Of a stretch of DNA of 64,000 nt, positions 25,401 to 32,210 are shown piece by piece (position 1 is the first letter of the stretch; every line of letters begins with the position of its first letter). The stretch comes from Ryuthela nishihirai (Eukaryota > Arthropoda > Arachnida > Araneae > Heptathelidae), in the NCBI GenBank assembly GCA_038380435.1, contig JAWZYU010000025.1, forward strand, positions 51,034,691 through 51,098,690, given 5' to 3'. The notes below the pieces were generated by a model, which saw nothing but the letters and a program-made list of their open reading frames with translations, was not told the DNA's origin and searched no databases. The position numbers were made by a program, and so were the translations under genes.

Positions 25401-28400
25401 AATCATTGAGAGGCAATGAGAGTGGGTTCTTTTGAAATTTTGAGTGCTGCCTAGGAATATGCCTAACACTCACTGAAATTTGTCCAGAAACTTGCCAATA
25501 TATAAATAAAAAGATCTTGTCTTTTGAATTTTGAGCCAGAAAATAAAAATGAAGTCCTAACTTTTAGAGTCCTCTGCAGCAAAGGTTCCTAGGTACTTCC
25601 ATCGATAGGCCACGCCTAATCGGGACTCCAATCCTTTCAGCATGACCTTCAACTTCGTCCTCTCCATCGAGCCGGGCACCCACAGCCCGCTCGCCGTCTC
25701 GGCCTTAACCGTGCCGAGGCCACTTCGGGGACACCTGGCCAGTAACCAGACAAACCCAGCCAGCTCTCCCACAACCCGACAAAGCCGTTAGCCTACCAGG
25801 GCTTACATCACTGCAGCACCCGGACCCCACTTCGCAGAGGAACCAAAGTTCCTCCACTGCAAAAGCTATAGTCCAAATCTAATTCTGTGGGACTCTTAGT
25901 TTGGCTGTTCCATCGATAAACCTGCTGGCCACGGTGGCCAACCTAGGTCGCGAGCCTCTAACTTCTACCTCTTTATTGTGAACAGGCCGAAGCCCCCCAG
26001 TGAACATCCGTCCACCTCGATATCACAGAGACCACATCAGAGAGCCCATGGACGAGTGTACGAAGAGGTGCACAACTCAGTCCACAGTACTCCCCAATGG
26101 GCCTACAGAAGACAGGGTTCCCCAAGCCCTATCCGAAGCCCTTAGAACGGCCCCTCAATCTCAGCTGCAACCCCCAGCTTCGCTGGGGACAAGTCAACAA
26201 GCTGACTGGACCAGCCCACTCCAAACCACTGCCCCTCCACCGGGGGCCACCAGACTTCAAGAACTCCAGAGTGCCACCGATCCGAACCCAACTTCTCAGA
26301 GGCACCGTAAGCCCCCCCCCCCCTCGTCAAGGAGGTCCCACTCGGGGGGGGGGGGGGGGGTAGTAAGGATGGACAGGTAGCCATTGGCATTCAGGGACCC
26401 ATTCAGTGGTACCAGAGGTCCCAGCTCATACCAGGAAAACATCCCCCAGACATTCACACTGCCACCGCCAGACTAACAAGCGTGTCCAGGTGTTGGTTCT
26501 CATGTGTCTGACACCGTAATCCACCACCACCCATCACTTCTGTGGAGTACAAACCTCGATTCATCAGAGAAGGCAACCTTTTTCCACTCTTCCCCTGTCC
26601 AATGATGGTATTCCCGTGCGAACTGCAGGCATTGTTGCCGATGGACCTTGGTTAACATAGGTGCCTTTACACAGTATTAACTCCGGAGACCCATGCTTAA
26701 CAAGGTTCACTCTACTATTATTGGGGACACATACCTGGGTGCCCCAGCGTTCATTTGAGTGGTCAATTGCTATACTGTTGTGCGTCGATTGCCCTTTGAC
26801 AGTCGATGGAGGCGACATTCTCCTATGGGGTCGATGGTCTTTGGAGCTCCACAGTTATGACGTCTGGAGGTACTCAGTGTGCCAGCGGTCCATTTTTGGT
26901 ATACCCTTACTACAGCACCTTGTGAACGCCCACAATGTCTGCTGTTTCCGAGATGCTTCCGCCTTTGGTGCAGTAGCTGATGATCATTTCTTTTTGAACG
27001 TTTGTAAAATCAATACCTCTGCCCATTGTGCTCATGTTACACACTATGGCTGATCTGTCGTGGCCAACTGCTTATATCTCCATGTGATTGACCTTGTCAT
27101 GTGCACTCTGTGATGTGCCTGGGCGGGTACACTGTGATTCCATGGGTGATCATATTATTCTGATATGACTGTGTATGACATGACCTGTTTCTGACTATTA
27201 AGTCATTTTAGTATAAAATTTCAAAATTGCTCTTTTTTTCCTGCTGGAAACATTTAAAAAATTAACTCAGCCACAAGAGTGAATTCTGCTCTAGAAACCT
27301 GGAATGTTAAGTTTTAGTATTGTTTGAAATGGTCTCAGGCACTACAGTTTTGGAACAAAAACACTGCCAAAAATGGTCTTTAATCACTTCCACATTTTGC
27401 CAAAGTGTTTTCACATTAAAAAGTAAAAGAAAGAATTAAGAGAAAAATATCAGAATATTAGCATGTGGAGAGGCCTGTAAGAAATATTCACTCATATATA
27501 TTCATATATTATATGAGTGCAAATAACTGCACTCATTTTATACGTTTTCTAAGAAACTGAATTTCCAAAAGAAATATTTAGTGTGACAATATACTGTATA
27601 CCCCCATTGTTCAAATATTAAAGATTATATTTTAACTAAAGGTTTTTTTTTTACATGTACCTCTTAATCTTTATATAGCCCTTGAAACCTTTTTTTTTTC
27701 CTTGAGACATATATATATAACCGAAAGTTGGTTAATTTGAATCTTTGGCTGCTGATGCAATATCTGATGTGTTTATATAAGACCTTCTAAAAATTATGTA
27801 GAGCAATTTGTTTTGGGAAGGGCAGTCTTGCTAGAATAAGTCATTTTTATTGAATTTTTTTTAAAATTCATGGTTTTGTAGATAGTTTGACATAAAGTCA
27901 ACTTGAAATCAGTTCAATATGTATCAAAAACTTAAATATGGGCATAATTTTTCACCCCTATGTTTGCTAAATTTATTTAAAATTAGCTTCTTTATTGTTA
28001 GAACTGTATCCCAAGAAAGATAAGCTATATATCATACTTGATATTATTTGCCAATATTTAAGTAACAGTTATAGAAAAGTTAATAATGGAACATTTAAAG
28101 AGGAATTCACAATGGTTAGTTAACATTAACAATAAAAACTATAGTTCAATCATATTTTCATAGGGAAATTGATAAAAACAGCAATTTTTTAAAGTTTTGA
28201 AATTGCTTATATTTTTTGCATAGTAAAAAAAAGTCACAAATGGGAACTATTTATGTAATCTTATTTTGGAGATTTTGTAAACTTTTTCACAGCTGTGCCA
28301 ACTTCAGGCAAAACAAATAAAACATACTTTCTTTTCCAAACCTTAAGAGCATAAGGTATAATCAGTGATAATTTAATTCAAGACAAAAAAATCAGATGTC

Positions 28401-28580
28401 ACTTAAAAATCATCAACCACTAAAACATGGAAAATGAAGATAATTCATATTTTGATCAATTAAACATCGCATTAATTACTTACCACAACTGAAACAGCTC
28501 TTGTGCCATGATTTGCCTATTGCAATCTTTTCCTCGTTAAAATATACAGTAGTATTGCATCGTGCACAAAGTCCAGGCAT
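4384..28580 (-). CDS. Mlp84B: Muscle LIM protein (CRP/Mlp family), 3'-incomplete, four exons
   Basis: Joined exons 28580-28484, 17186-17009, 14035-13879 and 4480-4384 give 176 residues in one open frame, with GT-AG introns and phases 1, 2, 0 and 1. Order: LIM1 (residues 5-58), Gly-rich [13 protein letters not shown] motif typical of CRP/MLP proteins, a Pro/Ala-rich linker (95-118), then LIM2 (126-175) cut off by the window edge. Proteins of this family are non-enzymatic zinc adaptors of the sarcomere Z-disc and nucleus that bind alpha-actinin and other partners; the role here is inferred from the family. Oddities: LIM1 has C32-x4-C37 where the family has C-x2-C, and LIM2 has H147-x3-C151 where it has H-x2-C. 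The symbol is the usual arthropod name for multi-LIM members. The total number of LIM domains cannot be seen, so Mlp60A/CSRP-like is also possible. Confidence 0.85.
4945..5387 (+). mobile_element. Degraded LINE remnant (end of RT region)
   Basis: An open stretch reads [20 protein letters not shown], then [20 protein letters not shown] and [14 protein letters not shown]. This matches the pattern W..H....K....L..L..TTWG......LY.A...P..EY.. found after the RT domain of I/jockey-type LINEs. Translation continues over stops as [19 protein letters not shown]. No ends or target duplication were identified. It is intronic and opposite to the LIM gene. Confidence 0.6.
5543..5648. mobile_element. TTAA-flanked MITE (piggyBac-like), copy 1
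   Basis: A 106-bp segment starts TTAACCCTTTCACTACC and ends AAAGGGTTAA, so the ends are inverted and bounded by TTAA, the target duplicated by piggyBac transposases. There is no coding capacity. Similar in design to the unit at 5831-5924. Confidence 0.55.
5831..5924. mobile_element. TTAA-flanked MITE (piggyBac-like), copy 2
   Basis: A 94-bp unit with near-perfect terminal inverted repeats: TTAACCCTTTGCACTCCA at the left and its complement TGGAGTGCAAAGGGTTAA at the right. TTAA at both ends fits piggyBac-type cut-and-paste mobilisation in trans. Confidence 0.7.
6328..7190. repeat. Long inverted-repeat (foldback) element
   Basis: About 6328-6576 and 6942-7190 are imperfect reverse complements in colinear blocks. 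The outer ends share GGATCATTTAATT and GGACTGCCATC, the middle shares AAATTGAAACA, and the inner ends share CTGATCTGGAAACT. The arms are about 235-250 bp and the spacer about 365 bp, which contains a tiny LINE insertion. No transposase is seen. It may be a foldback or MITE-like non-autonomous DNA transposon, or an old inverted duplication. Confidence 0.7.
6611..6692 (-). mobile_element. RTE-type LINE, 82-bp 3'-end copy
   Basis: This equals only the last bases of the LINE at 20961-24644, ending CCATGGCTGCTTGAGG followed by a (GAG)n tail on the minus strand. It is flanked by an 11-bp perfect duplication TATCTTGTTCA (6600-6610, 6693-6703), the mark of target-primed reverse transcription with extreme 5' truncation. 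It fixes the true 3' end of this LINE family. Confidence 0.85.
7251..7440 (+). mobile_element. SINE2 copy (tRNA-derived), old
   Basis: It starts with a tRNA-like head (AGCCAAGTGGCTAGTGCACT; B-box-like GGTTTGAGCCC), has the SINE2 body (CAAACTGACAGGCTCCTAT) and ends GCAAGCAGCTACTTGGGGG. It matches the young copy at 62061-62249 along its length. Confidence 0.75.
7441..9050. other. Intron sequence, nothing recognised
   Basis: AT-rich, no supported gene or repeat. About 8930-9050 may be more of the Tc1-type element whose N-terminal half lies at 9286-9789, because the SINE at 9060-9276 splits that sequence and is flanked by a duplication of it. Confidence 0.35.
9060..9276 (-). mobile_element. SINE1 copy, 3'-incomplete, old
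   Basis: Contains the tRNA-like head and first half of SINE1 in reverse (GGGACTCGAACCTGGGAACT, then AACTGAG). Flanked by TATTGCACT at 9051-9059 and 9277-9285. It is inserted into a Tc1-type element. The SINE1 tail is missing. Confidence 0.75.
9286..9789 (-). pseudogene. Tc1-like transposase, N-terminal half, broken
   Basis: From ATG at 9789 the frame shows the N-terminal helix-turn-helix region of Tc1 transposases ([20 protein letters not shown]) and a second DNA-binding part ([20 protein letters not shown], then [19 protein letters not shown]). Downstream, frame changes are needed to read the first catalytic region (a WSD-like segment and then HNAP). A SINE1 interrupts it at 9277. The whole element belongs to the IS630/Tc1/mariner DDE family and would have moved by cut-and-paste into TA. 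No inverted ends were identified, so it is inactive. Confidence 0.7.
9800..10264. other. Intron sequence, nothing recognised
   Basis: AT-rich; no supported feature. ATATATACTGTCAGGGCAAG near 9893-9912 could be a decayed transposon end, but no partner was found. Confidence 0.35.
10265..10450 (+). pseudogene. Tc1-like transposase, C-terminal remnant
   Basis: Translation over stops gives [13 protein letters not shown] followed by [10 protein letters not shown] and [16 protein letters not shown]. These are the second catalytic Asp region (DNA.PH in active copies) and the [10 protein letters not shown] block with the third acidic residue of Tc1 transposases. The N-terminal part and the ends are absent. 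Confidence 0.7.
10769..11031 (+). mobile_element. SINE1 copy, 5'-truncated
   Basis: Lacks the tRNA-like head and begins in the GGGGACACCGATGGGC region. Ends with the standard tail GAGGTAAAACAACCCAACC. A 12-bp perfect duplication CAATTCCTATTA flanks it (10757-10768, 11032-11043). Truncation plus duplication shows LINE-type target-primed insertion. Confidence 0.9.
11045..11420. other. Intron sequence, nothing recognised
   Basis: AT-rich intron sequence without a supported feature. Confidence 0.35.
11427..11553 (-). mobile_element. Third tRNA-like repeat (SINE3), copy 1
   Basis: Reverse complement matches 14704-14828: GGCATGTTTCTGGAGAGATG, then a B-box-like GGGTTCAAGTCCCATATGTT, then GATTATCATCTATGTTT at the end. 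The B-box-like motif suggests a tRNA-derived SINE, but only two copies are seen. Confidence 0.55.
12431..13318 (+). pseudogene. Merlin transposase with one in-frame stop
   Basis: One frame of about 295 codons broken only by TAG at 12701-12703. The N-terminal part has a zinc-ribbon-like C/H-C/C arrangement ([19 protein letters not shown], then GC) and a helix-turn-helix-like region. The IS1595-type DDE core follows, with [10 protein letters not shown] (Asp136), [10 protein letters not shown] (Asp197) and [10 protein letters not shown] (Glu236), counted over the stop. The C-terminal helical end is intact and the frame closes normally. In this family the protein binds the terminal repeats and does cut-and-paste transposition. 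The part from ATG at 12722 is open to the end and keeps all three acidic residues but would lack the zinc ribbon. I call it a recent pseudogene; a tiny spliced intron is less likely. Confidence 0.9.
13308..13450. repeat. Internal inverted repeat at 3' side of Merlin
   Basis: About 13308-13365 and 13385-13450 are imperfect reverse complements (shared blocks AATTATAAAAAAAGCCCC, AAGTGAGAA and CAGTAAAGACT). The transposase stop codon lies inside the left arm. The transcript would form a long hairpin right after the ORF, with a T-run at the far side. Confidence 0.85.
13879..14035 (-). CDS. LIM gene exon (linker and LIM2 start)
   Basis: Acceptor TTTATTCAG|C and donor GGATCA|GTAAGT give 157 bases. 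It reads [39 protein letters not shown] and [14 protein letters not shown]. The linker is Pro/Ala-rich. C126 and C129 open LIM2. It ends exactly on a codon (phase 0). Merlin and other insertions lie in the intron between this exon and the next. Confidence 0.88.
14430..14462. repeat. 15-bp perfect hairpin
   Basis: CTATGACACTGTTAA (14430-14444) and its exact complement (14448-14462) flank a 3-base loop. It lies within intron 2 of the LIM gene. No flanking duplication seen; function unknown. Confidence 0.8.
14704..14828 (+). mobile_element. Third tRNA-like repeat (SINE3), copy 2
   Basis: Same repeat as 11427-11553 in opposite orientation, with GTGGGTTCAAATCCTGTATG as the B-box-like part and TGATTATCATCTATGTTTA at the end. 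Confidence 0.55.
15382..16157 (+). mobile_element. mariner element, internally deleted
   Basis: The ends are inverted: TAGTAAGGTCCAAAAG at 15382 and its complement ending at 16157. The first transposase residues are visible near 15525 ([15 protein letters not shown], then GKSAAEIR), as in mariner N-termini. The sequence then jumps to the catalytic C-terminal region: [26 protein letters not shown] (second Asp) and, after a frameshift, [17 protein letters not shown] (third Asp, DD34D-type signature). The middle of the gene including the first Asp is missing, so this is a non-autonomous relic of about 776 bp against about 1.3 kb for full mariners. Confidence 0.85.
16158..17008. other. Intron sequence, nothing recognised
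   Basis: AT-rich intron 2 sequence; no supported gene, repeat or transposon end. Confidence 0.35.
17009..17186 (-). CDS. LIM gene exon (LIM1 second half and Gly-rich motif)
   Basis: Acceptor TTTACATAG|GC and donor ACAAG|GTAATA give 178 bases. Joined in phase 1 to the preceding exon it reads [19 protein letters not shown], then [20 protein letters not shown] and [20 protein letters not shown]. It supplies LIM1 ligands C37, C55 and C58. The spacing before C37 is two residues longer than the family C-x2-C; no alternative AG in the exon start removes exactly six bases. The exon ends in phase 2 within a Ser codon completed by the next exon. Confidence 0.88.
17718..17862 (-). mobile_element. SINE1 3'-half fragment, old
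   Basis: Diverged tail half in reverse: TTGGGTTGTTTTACTT at the left, then ACAGATGGTAGCCTCCAATC and AAGGCCATCCAGC. It stops at a CATA/CA-rich run. Confidence 0.75.
17884..17901. repeat. (CA)n microsatellite
   Basis: An uninterrupted CA dinucleotide run of about nine units, preceded by ATAC/CATA units, at the edge of the SINE fragment. Confidence 0.9.
18531..18778 (+). mobile_element. SINE1 copy, old, internally deleted
   Basis: tRNA-like head (TTGGTTCAGTTGATAGTGTG; B box CCAGGTTTGAGTTCC), partial body, and tail CACAGAGGTAAAACAACAC. The central part, with the second ACGTTAA motif and the AGCTGTTCCAGTGGG region, is missing. Confidence 0.8.
19027..19092 (-). mobile_element. SINE1 tail fragment
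   Basis: Reverse tail only: GGGTTGTTTTCCCTCTGAGC then CACACCATGGGCTAAATGGCC. It abuts the cut 3' side of LINE copy B, so it probably replaced or truncated that end. Confidence 0.75.
19103..20960 (-). mobile_element. RTE-type LINE copy B (older), main part
   Basis: Diverged version of copy A beginning at [20 protein letters not shown] (end of the endonuclease region) and running through the RT region to the counterpart of A position 21418. Stops and frameshifts break the RT frame, and the 3' end is missing. The rest of its 5' side is at 24645-24717, on the other side of copy A. Where A has a stop, B reads HNSREMYQI, which shows the ancestral codon. Confidence 0.88.
20996..22654 (-). CDS. LINE A ORF part 3: reverse transcriptase domain, intact
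   Basis: A 552-residue open stretch in the same frame as part 2. Motifs in order: [56 protein letters not shown] (motif A Asp), [20 protein letters not shown] (motif B), [12 protein letters not shown] (motif C, YADD near residue 297), [26 protein letters not shown]-terminal region follows with [24 protein letters not shown] and [10 protein letters not shown]. The protein copies element RNA at the nicked target. The ATG used here is only the first Met after the stop; the natural start is in part 1. It is coding sequence of a mobile element that is not expressible as a whole because of the upstream breaks. Confidence 0.9.
   Translation of the reverse strand: MKDKQGKVIEGEDSVMARWAEHFSDVLNNVVSSTPIVCNDDRCIGSFNDGPITQCEVSLAISKLKLHKSPGVDEITTEMLRAGNVLVTTWMTEILNNFYDKGMVPKDFTRAIIIPIFKKGDRSSCDNYRGISLLSVPGKVLSMIVLNRIKNLVDRQLCNEQCGFRSGRGCVDQIFSLRQILEKCLEFQKPLVASFVDFKKAFDSVDRHNLWLIVRSYGIPDKLVNLMKALYNNTESCVRVGKSCSNWFSITSGVQQGCILSPFLFSLVVDYVMRNSLQGKDFDLKWAGDTKISDLDYADDLALLANDVDEMNSFIRAVDETGSRVGLVINREKTKVMKIGQAGCNSVNLNGCSLEQVSQFNYLGSYVTDTGDVRHEINRRIGIAAGTFKNLWRLWRNRRIHLKTKIRLYNSLVLSRVSYGSETWTLCKQDNRKLDAFDSRCLCSILGIRWFNFVTNDEVRQRSLQPPLSSILCRERLRWFGHVAHMDNYRLANRVMNSVPRGLRRRGRPRLRWADNVKQDLVSIGVQWPDAADVAEDRYAWRIKLRGLVGPL
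22709..23434 (-). pseudogene. LINE A ORF part 2: end of endonuclease and linker to RT
   Basis: Continues part 1 in another frame: [40 protein letters not shown], then [16 protein letters not shown] with the SDH motif that closes the APE active site. A charged linker follows ([20 protein letters not shown]) that leads into the RT domain. It ends at TAG after HNSR, where copy B has GAG, so this is a point-mutation stop in the same frame as the RT part downstream. Confidence 0.88.
23395..24159 (-). pseudogene. LINE A ORF part 1: apurinic endonuclease-like domain
   Basis: The 254-residue frame opens with a non-conserved leader of about 95 residues, then the APE-type endonuclease: [12 protein letters not shown] (motif Asn), [13 protein letters not shown] (catalytic Glu), [32 protein letters not shown] and VLGDFNAK (Asp/Asn motif). 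The frame is lost just after GDFNAK through a one-base indel near 23420; the neighbouring frame continues it as [20 protein letters not shown]. In the family the enzyme nicks target DNA to prime reverse transcription. Similar cellular-looking entries are often annotated as craniofacial development protein 2, but this is a retrotransposon product. Confidence 0.88.
24645..24717 (-). mobile_element. RTE-type LINE copy B, separated 5' piece
   Basis: On the minus strand it corresponds to copy A 23305-23375 (the [18 protein letters not shown] region) and ends abruptly at 24717. It continues copy B across the insertion of copy A, which proves the nesting. Copy B was therefore itself 5'-truncated. 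Confidence 0.85.
24790..27175 (-). mobile_element. Tc1-like element with TIRs, split by an insertion
   Basis: Inverted ends: ACAGTCATATCAGAATAATA from 24793, matched by its complement ending near 27172, both next to TA. The minus-strand gene reads, over frame breaks, [19 protein letters not shown] (N-terminal HTH), an [12 protein letters not shown] first catalytic block near 26560, [14 protein letters not shown] at 26430-26370, then after the insertion [34 protein letters not shown] (second Asp) and a [15 protein letters not shown] block near 25020. Inactivated by frameshifts and by the 25200-26365 insertion. Confidence 0.85.
25200..26365. mobile_element. Unidentified 1.17-kb insertion in Tc1, GC-rich
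   Basis: The Tc1 coding sequence stops and resumes across this segment with a 10-bp duplication AGGATGGACA (25190-25199, 26366-26375). The part from about 25560 to 26365 is far more GC-rich than its surroundings and ends in C- and G-homopolymer runs near 26318 and 26344. The part from 25200 to 25560 is AT-rich. No RT, transposase, tRNA-like promoter or inverted ends recognised. Open frames (26000-26380 plus, Pro-rich; 25557-25772 minus) show nothing familiar. A 5'-truncated retrotransposon of a family not otherwise in the window, or a retroposed transcript, would both fit. Confidence 0.6.
27176..28483. other. Intron 1 sequence, nothing recognised
   Basis: AT-rich intron sequence next to the first coding exon of the LIM gene. 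No repeats or ORFs supported. Confidence 0.4.
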
Positions 28581-28604
28581 CTTCTATATTTCCACAAAAA
28601 AGTG
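28484..28604 (-). CDS. LIM gene exon with start codon (LIM1 first half)
   Basis: ATG at 28580-28578 starts [20 protein letters not shown] and continues through [11 protein letters not shown], covering LIM1 ligands C5, C8, H26, C29 and C32. The donor is TGTG|GTAAGT with the last exon base at 28484 (97 coding bases, phase 1). The start fits the family, whose members begin MPxxCxxC. Upstream on the minus strand a TTCTTTAG acceptor ends at 28605, so 28581-28604 is likely 5' UTR and a further non-coding first exon should lie to the right. I could not place that exon or the promoter. Confidence 0.88.
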
Positions 28605-31034
28605 CTAAAGAACAAATTAATAAATAATTACAAATAAGCAAAGGACATTTTATTTTCTAGTGTGGTCATTTTACAAGCAAATAAATAGTGCAAATCAACT
28701 TTTTAAACAGGTTTCTTTTTTTTTTAATTATATTACACCAATACTCCATTTTGCATCTAGAATATTCTCCTGGAAATCTCAATGCAAAGCAAAACGTTAA
28801 CCAGCCCCAGAAAAAAAAGTGGGGGGAAGGGGGAAACTTTATCGAGGCATAAAAATGTAAAAGGGGGTCAAGAGACTGGATTTCCATTACATTTCCCCCT
28901 CCATTTTAGGTTTTTAAAAATGCATGAAATATACACAAGTTTATAATTTTTTTTTTTTATCTATTACCTATATTAGAATTCTCTGAGGGGGAGGGGGGCA
29001 TGGCCCTCTGTCCTAAATTGAATTCTGTTTTCCATAAGAAATAACTAATGTACCAGATACGTTTTGGCAATTCAATACTTTTTATCTAAACTTTTTGGTA
29101 CAAAGTAATAACTACTTTTTAGTAAATACAATAAGGGAGGATTATACTAAATAATGAAACAAATTATACTAATAATAAAATTACATACATGCAATAAAAA
29201 ATTACGGTACGAAATATGTACGGAAAAACTGAAAAAAAATAACATGATTATGACAAACAATTACAGCTAAATGATACATAAACATTTGCGTGGTAAGTGA
29301 TGTGGCTTGAACTAGACAATGATTGTTACTGGAACGAAGCAGACGATAGAGTATCTAATCTCGCAAGCGAGAACTAGGTCTCCTACTAATAATCTTGATT
29401 TCTCAACCATAGTTATGCGTACTATGGCCCTATTTGAACACTACATCGGACATGAAAATTCATAACATATCCGAAATTTACGACCCGAAATACCTCTAGG
29501 CACAATTTTCATCTTTGTAGCACATTTGGATCAAAATTTCACCTCTGACCTTTTAAATATATATCGGATCCCAAATTTTCGTAAGGTTTTTGAGGCATTT
29601 GACATTGGCGTACCGAGAAACTCCTGGGGAGAAGGGGGGATATATTTGACGTACTTAAGTTTTTCGAGGCGATTTCTGCGTCATCCCTCACTATCTCCCT
29701 CAGTCACAATCTGTTAGAAACCCTTCCCTACCAAAACGTTAGAGAATTTCCATGTTTTGTCAATGGATATCTAACGCTGAAGCTCTACTTTTAGGGTCTA
29801 TATTCCAGTTCTAAAATATGCATTTAATATGAAAATGTGACAGGAAATAAAAATCAATCAAATCTAAATCTCGTTTATCAACAGTAATCTTTCAGTATTT
29901 AAAGAGTTACGGAAGATGGAATATTTCATATCAGTAATGCATAAAATTTTATCTCTGAAGTGAATTAAAACTTTAATAGGTATTGTTTCAAACCATTTAT
30001 TAAAATAAATATCATTTTAGAAGTTTGCTTAATGATTATTTCGATATTAGACAGTTATGAATTATTTTCACAAAACAATATAATTTATTGTTAAACATTC
30101 CAGCTTCCATAACTTTAAATACTGAGTGAATATTGTTGAAAAATAGAGATTTAAATGCATTTGATTATGATCTTTAATCTTCAGTCACATTTTTACATTA
30201 AATGAACGTTTTGGAAGCTACATCTCTACGAAGCTAGGATTCCCATTGACATAACGGAAATTCTCTTATATACTTTCCCTATCAAAGTACTATTATATAA
30301 GACACCAATAGTAAATCTATGCAAATAGGAGTATTGGTGTAAATATAATCCAGCAATATATTTAAAAAGGTTTACTAAAATAGACTGTTCAGAAATTGTA
30401 ATTTACAAACATTAGACACCAGACAGTTCAAGGCTATTTTACAAAAGCAAAACTATCAAGCCATCGCAGAAAGATTTAATGAATGTAAAATCACTTTTAA
30501 AACGCCAACAAAAGCTCCCAGCCGTGAAGTACTGACATGAGTCAACAATACCTTAAAGCAACATCGCTTTTATCACTCTATTCTCTCTTACCAGAGAACA
30601 ATTGTGTGCAAAACGTAATGACTTCCATTCTCTCACATGCAATGCAACCGGAAGACAGGAGTCACCACATCTACAGTACGAAATGGCATTTTAATTTCTT
30701 TCGTTCTGCTTACATTCATTGTGACTCACTAATGAGAATAAGCCTTACTGATTATCATTTTGATGACCATTTTTGACTAGGCTTATGTATGATATAAAAA
30801 AACAATTATATAGCAAGGATTAGTTATTAAGATAAAGATACAATATGCCTAAACTGAATAGCAATCTGTCTTCATTAAAGACAGTACGTCATTTTCTGTT
30901 TTATAGCCAGTAAACAATGTACGTAAATATTTTTAATACTTATTTATAGCACTTTATTTCCATTTTCTATGTCACAAATGAACCTTTTTTTTCCCCCAAT
31001 GGAAATAGTGTTTTTATAGCACTAATTAAATACT
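28605..31034. other. Region upstream of the LIM start codon
   Basis: Holds the presumed intron behind the 5' UTR acceptor at 28605 and an inverted-repeat element at 29741-30266. I could not identify a first exon, TATA box or muscle-type enhancer with confidence. Otherwise AT-rich. Confidence 0.4.
29741..30266. repeat. Second long inverted-repeat (foldback) element
   Basis: The left arm 29741-29930 and right arm 30094-30266 are imperfect reverse complements in colinear blocks: AGAGAATTTCC and GTCAATGG at the outer ends, AAATGTGAC in the middle, CAGTATTTAAAG and TGGAATATTT/TGGAATGTTT at the inner ends. No ORF. A related fragment (GTTATGGAAGTTGGAATATT) appears near 33935. Confidence 0.6.
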
Positions 31035-31421
31035 GCGAGTGGAGTTGACTTAGTCGATAGCGAGCTAGGCTCGTAATCTGAAGTTCCCAGGTTCAAGTCC
31101 CACCTGAGCCAACGTTGAAATTTATCTCCGATAAACTTGGCTAAACCCTCACCTGTCCTTAGGCAGAAAGGGGACACTGATAGGCTTGGAAAGGCTACCG
31201 TCGGATGGGAAGAGGCTGTGGCTCCATGTGCCAGAGAGTCACACCCTGAGTACATTTAAGAACAAGCTGGAGGGCCTTGACGGACGCCCTCCAGCCACCT
31301 GTGTCCTAATAGCTGTTCAGTGGACCCTCTTCCGTCGATCTTCCCTTAGTTCTTGGGATTCTGTGATCTCGCCATTTAGCCAATTGCGTGAAAAAAAATG
31401 CATCTCAGAGGTAAAAAAATC
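31035..31421 (+). mobile_element. SINE1 copy, full length, old
   Basis: tRNA-like head (GACTTAGTCGATAGCGAGCT; B box GGTTCAAGTCC), the whole body, and tail CTCAGAGGTAAAAAAATCC. Many substitutions compared with the young copies, so an old or variant subfamily. Confidence 0.85.
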
Positions 31422-31459
31422 CTCTAGAAAACACAGGAGTGCAAACACCTCTGAATGAG

Positions 31460-31722
31460 CTGCTTTAACTCTAATGAGCACTTTTTTTGTACCCAATGGA
31501 CTAAATGGTCAGGTCACAAATTACCTAGACCCCAAGGGCTCAAAGAAAATTGGTGAAGGGGATCCACTAGACAGCTGTTAGGAGACAAAGTATCCGTCAA
31601 GGCCATCCAGCGTTTACCTGAGCGTGCGTTAGATATGGTGTCTCTCCGGTACGAAAAAGGGCACGGCTGAACGTCACATCCGATGAAAGAAGCATTTCCA
31701 AGTCCATCGTTCCTTATTCCCA
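31460..31722 (-). mobile_element. SINE1 copy, old, head missing
   Basis: Reverse tail and body are recognisable (TTTAACTCTAATGAGCAC, GGTCAGGTCACAA, GTCAAGGCCATCCAGCG, CATCCGATG). It stops before the tRNA-like part. Confidence 0.75.
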
Positions 31723-31960
31723 TTTTCCACAAGAGTAAGTTGCGTTAGAAAACGTTTTTGGTAATTTAGTGTATCCTAACATTTCCAATAACTGAATTCA
31801 ACAAAACTGGGACTTTCGTAAAACCGAAAAACCGAACAAGCGATATCCGAAAGAACAATAATATAAGGTATTGTACATTTATTGTTTCACTTGGAGATCT
31901 GAGTATAGCGCAGTAGAAAAACACTAATTCACTTTTTAAAGGTGCATACTAAAGACTTAG

Positions 31961-32210
31961 GTTGGATTGTTTTGCCTCTGAGGCGGCCTTTTTTTGCATA
32001 CAATGGGCTAAATGGCCAGGTCACAAGGACACGAAGGTTCAGAGAAGGTTGGGGGAGAGAACCCACTAGACTGCTGTTAGAAGAAGATAGCCAGCTGTTA
32101 GAAGAAGACGTCCCATACGACGGACGGCAGCCTTTCTATGCCCATCGGTATCCCTCATTGACCGAGGGCAAGATGCCGAGATAAATCGCAACGCTGGCCT
32201 AGGTGGGACT
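31961..32210 (-). mobile_element. SINE1 copy, old, partly deleted
   Basis: Reverse tail TTGGATTGTTTTGCCTCTGA, body blocks and GGTGGGACTTGAA near the B box. Contains a local repeat of CAGCTGTTAGAAGAAGA. Fused directly to the next fragment. Confidence 0.75.

Noticed and set aside
26000..26380. 126-codon Pro/Gln-rich frame
   Set aside because: It lies in a GC-rich insertion, ends in homopolymer-coded residues and continues into Tc1 sequence; no domain or codon support.
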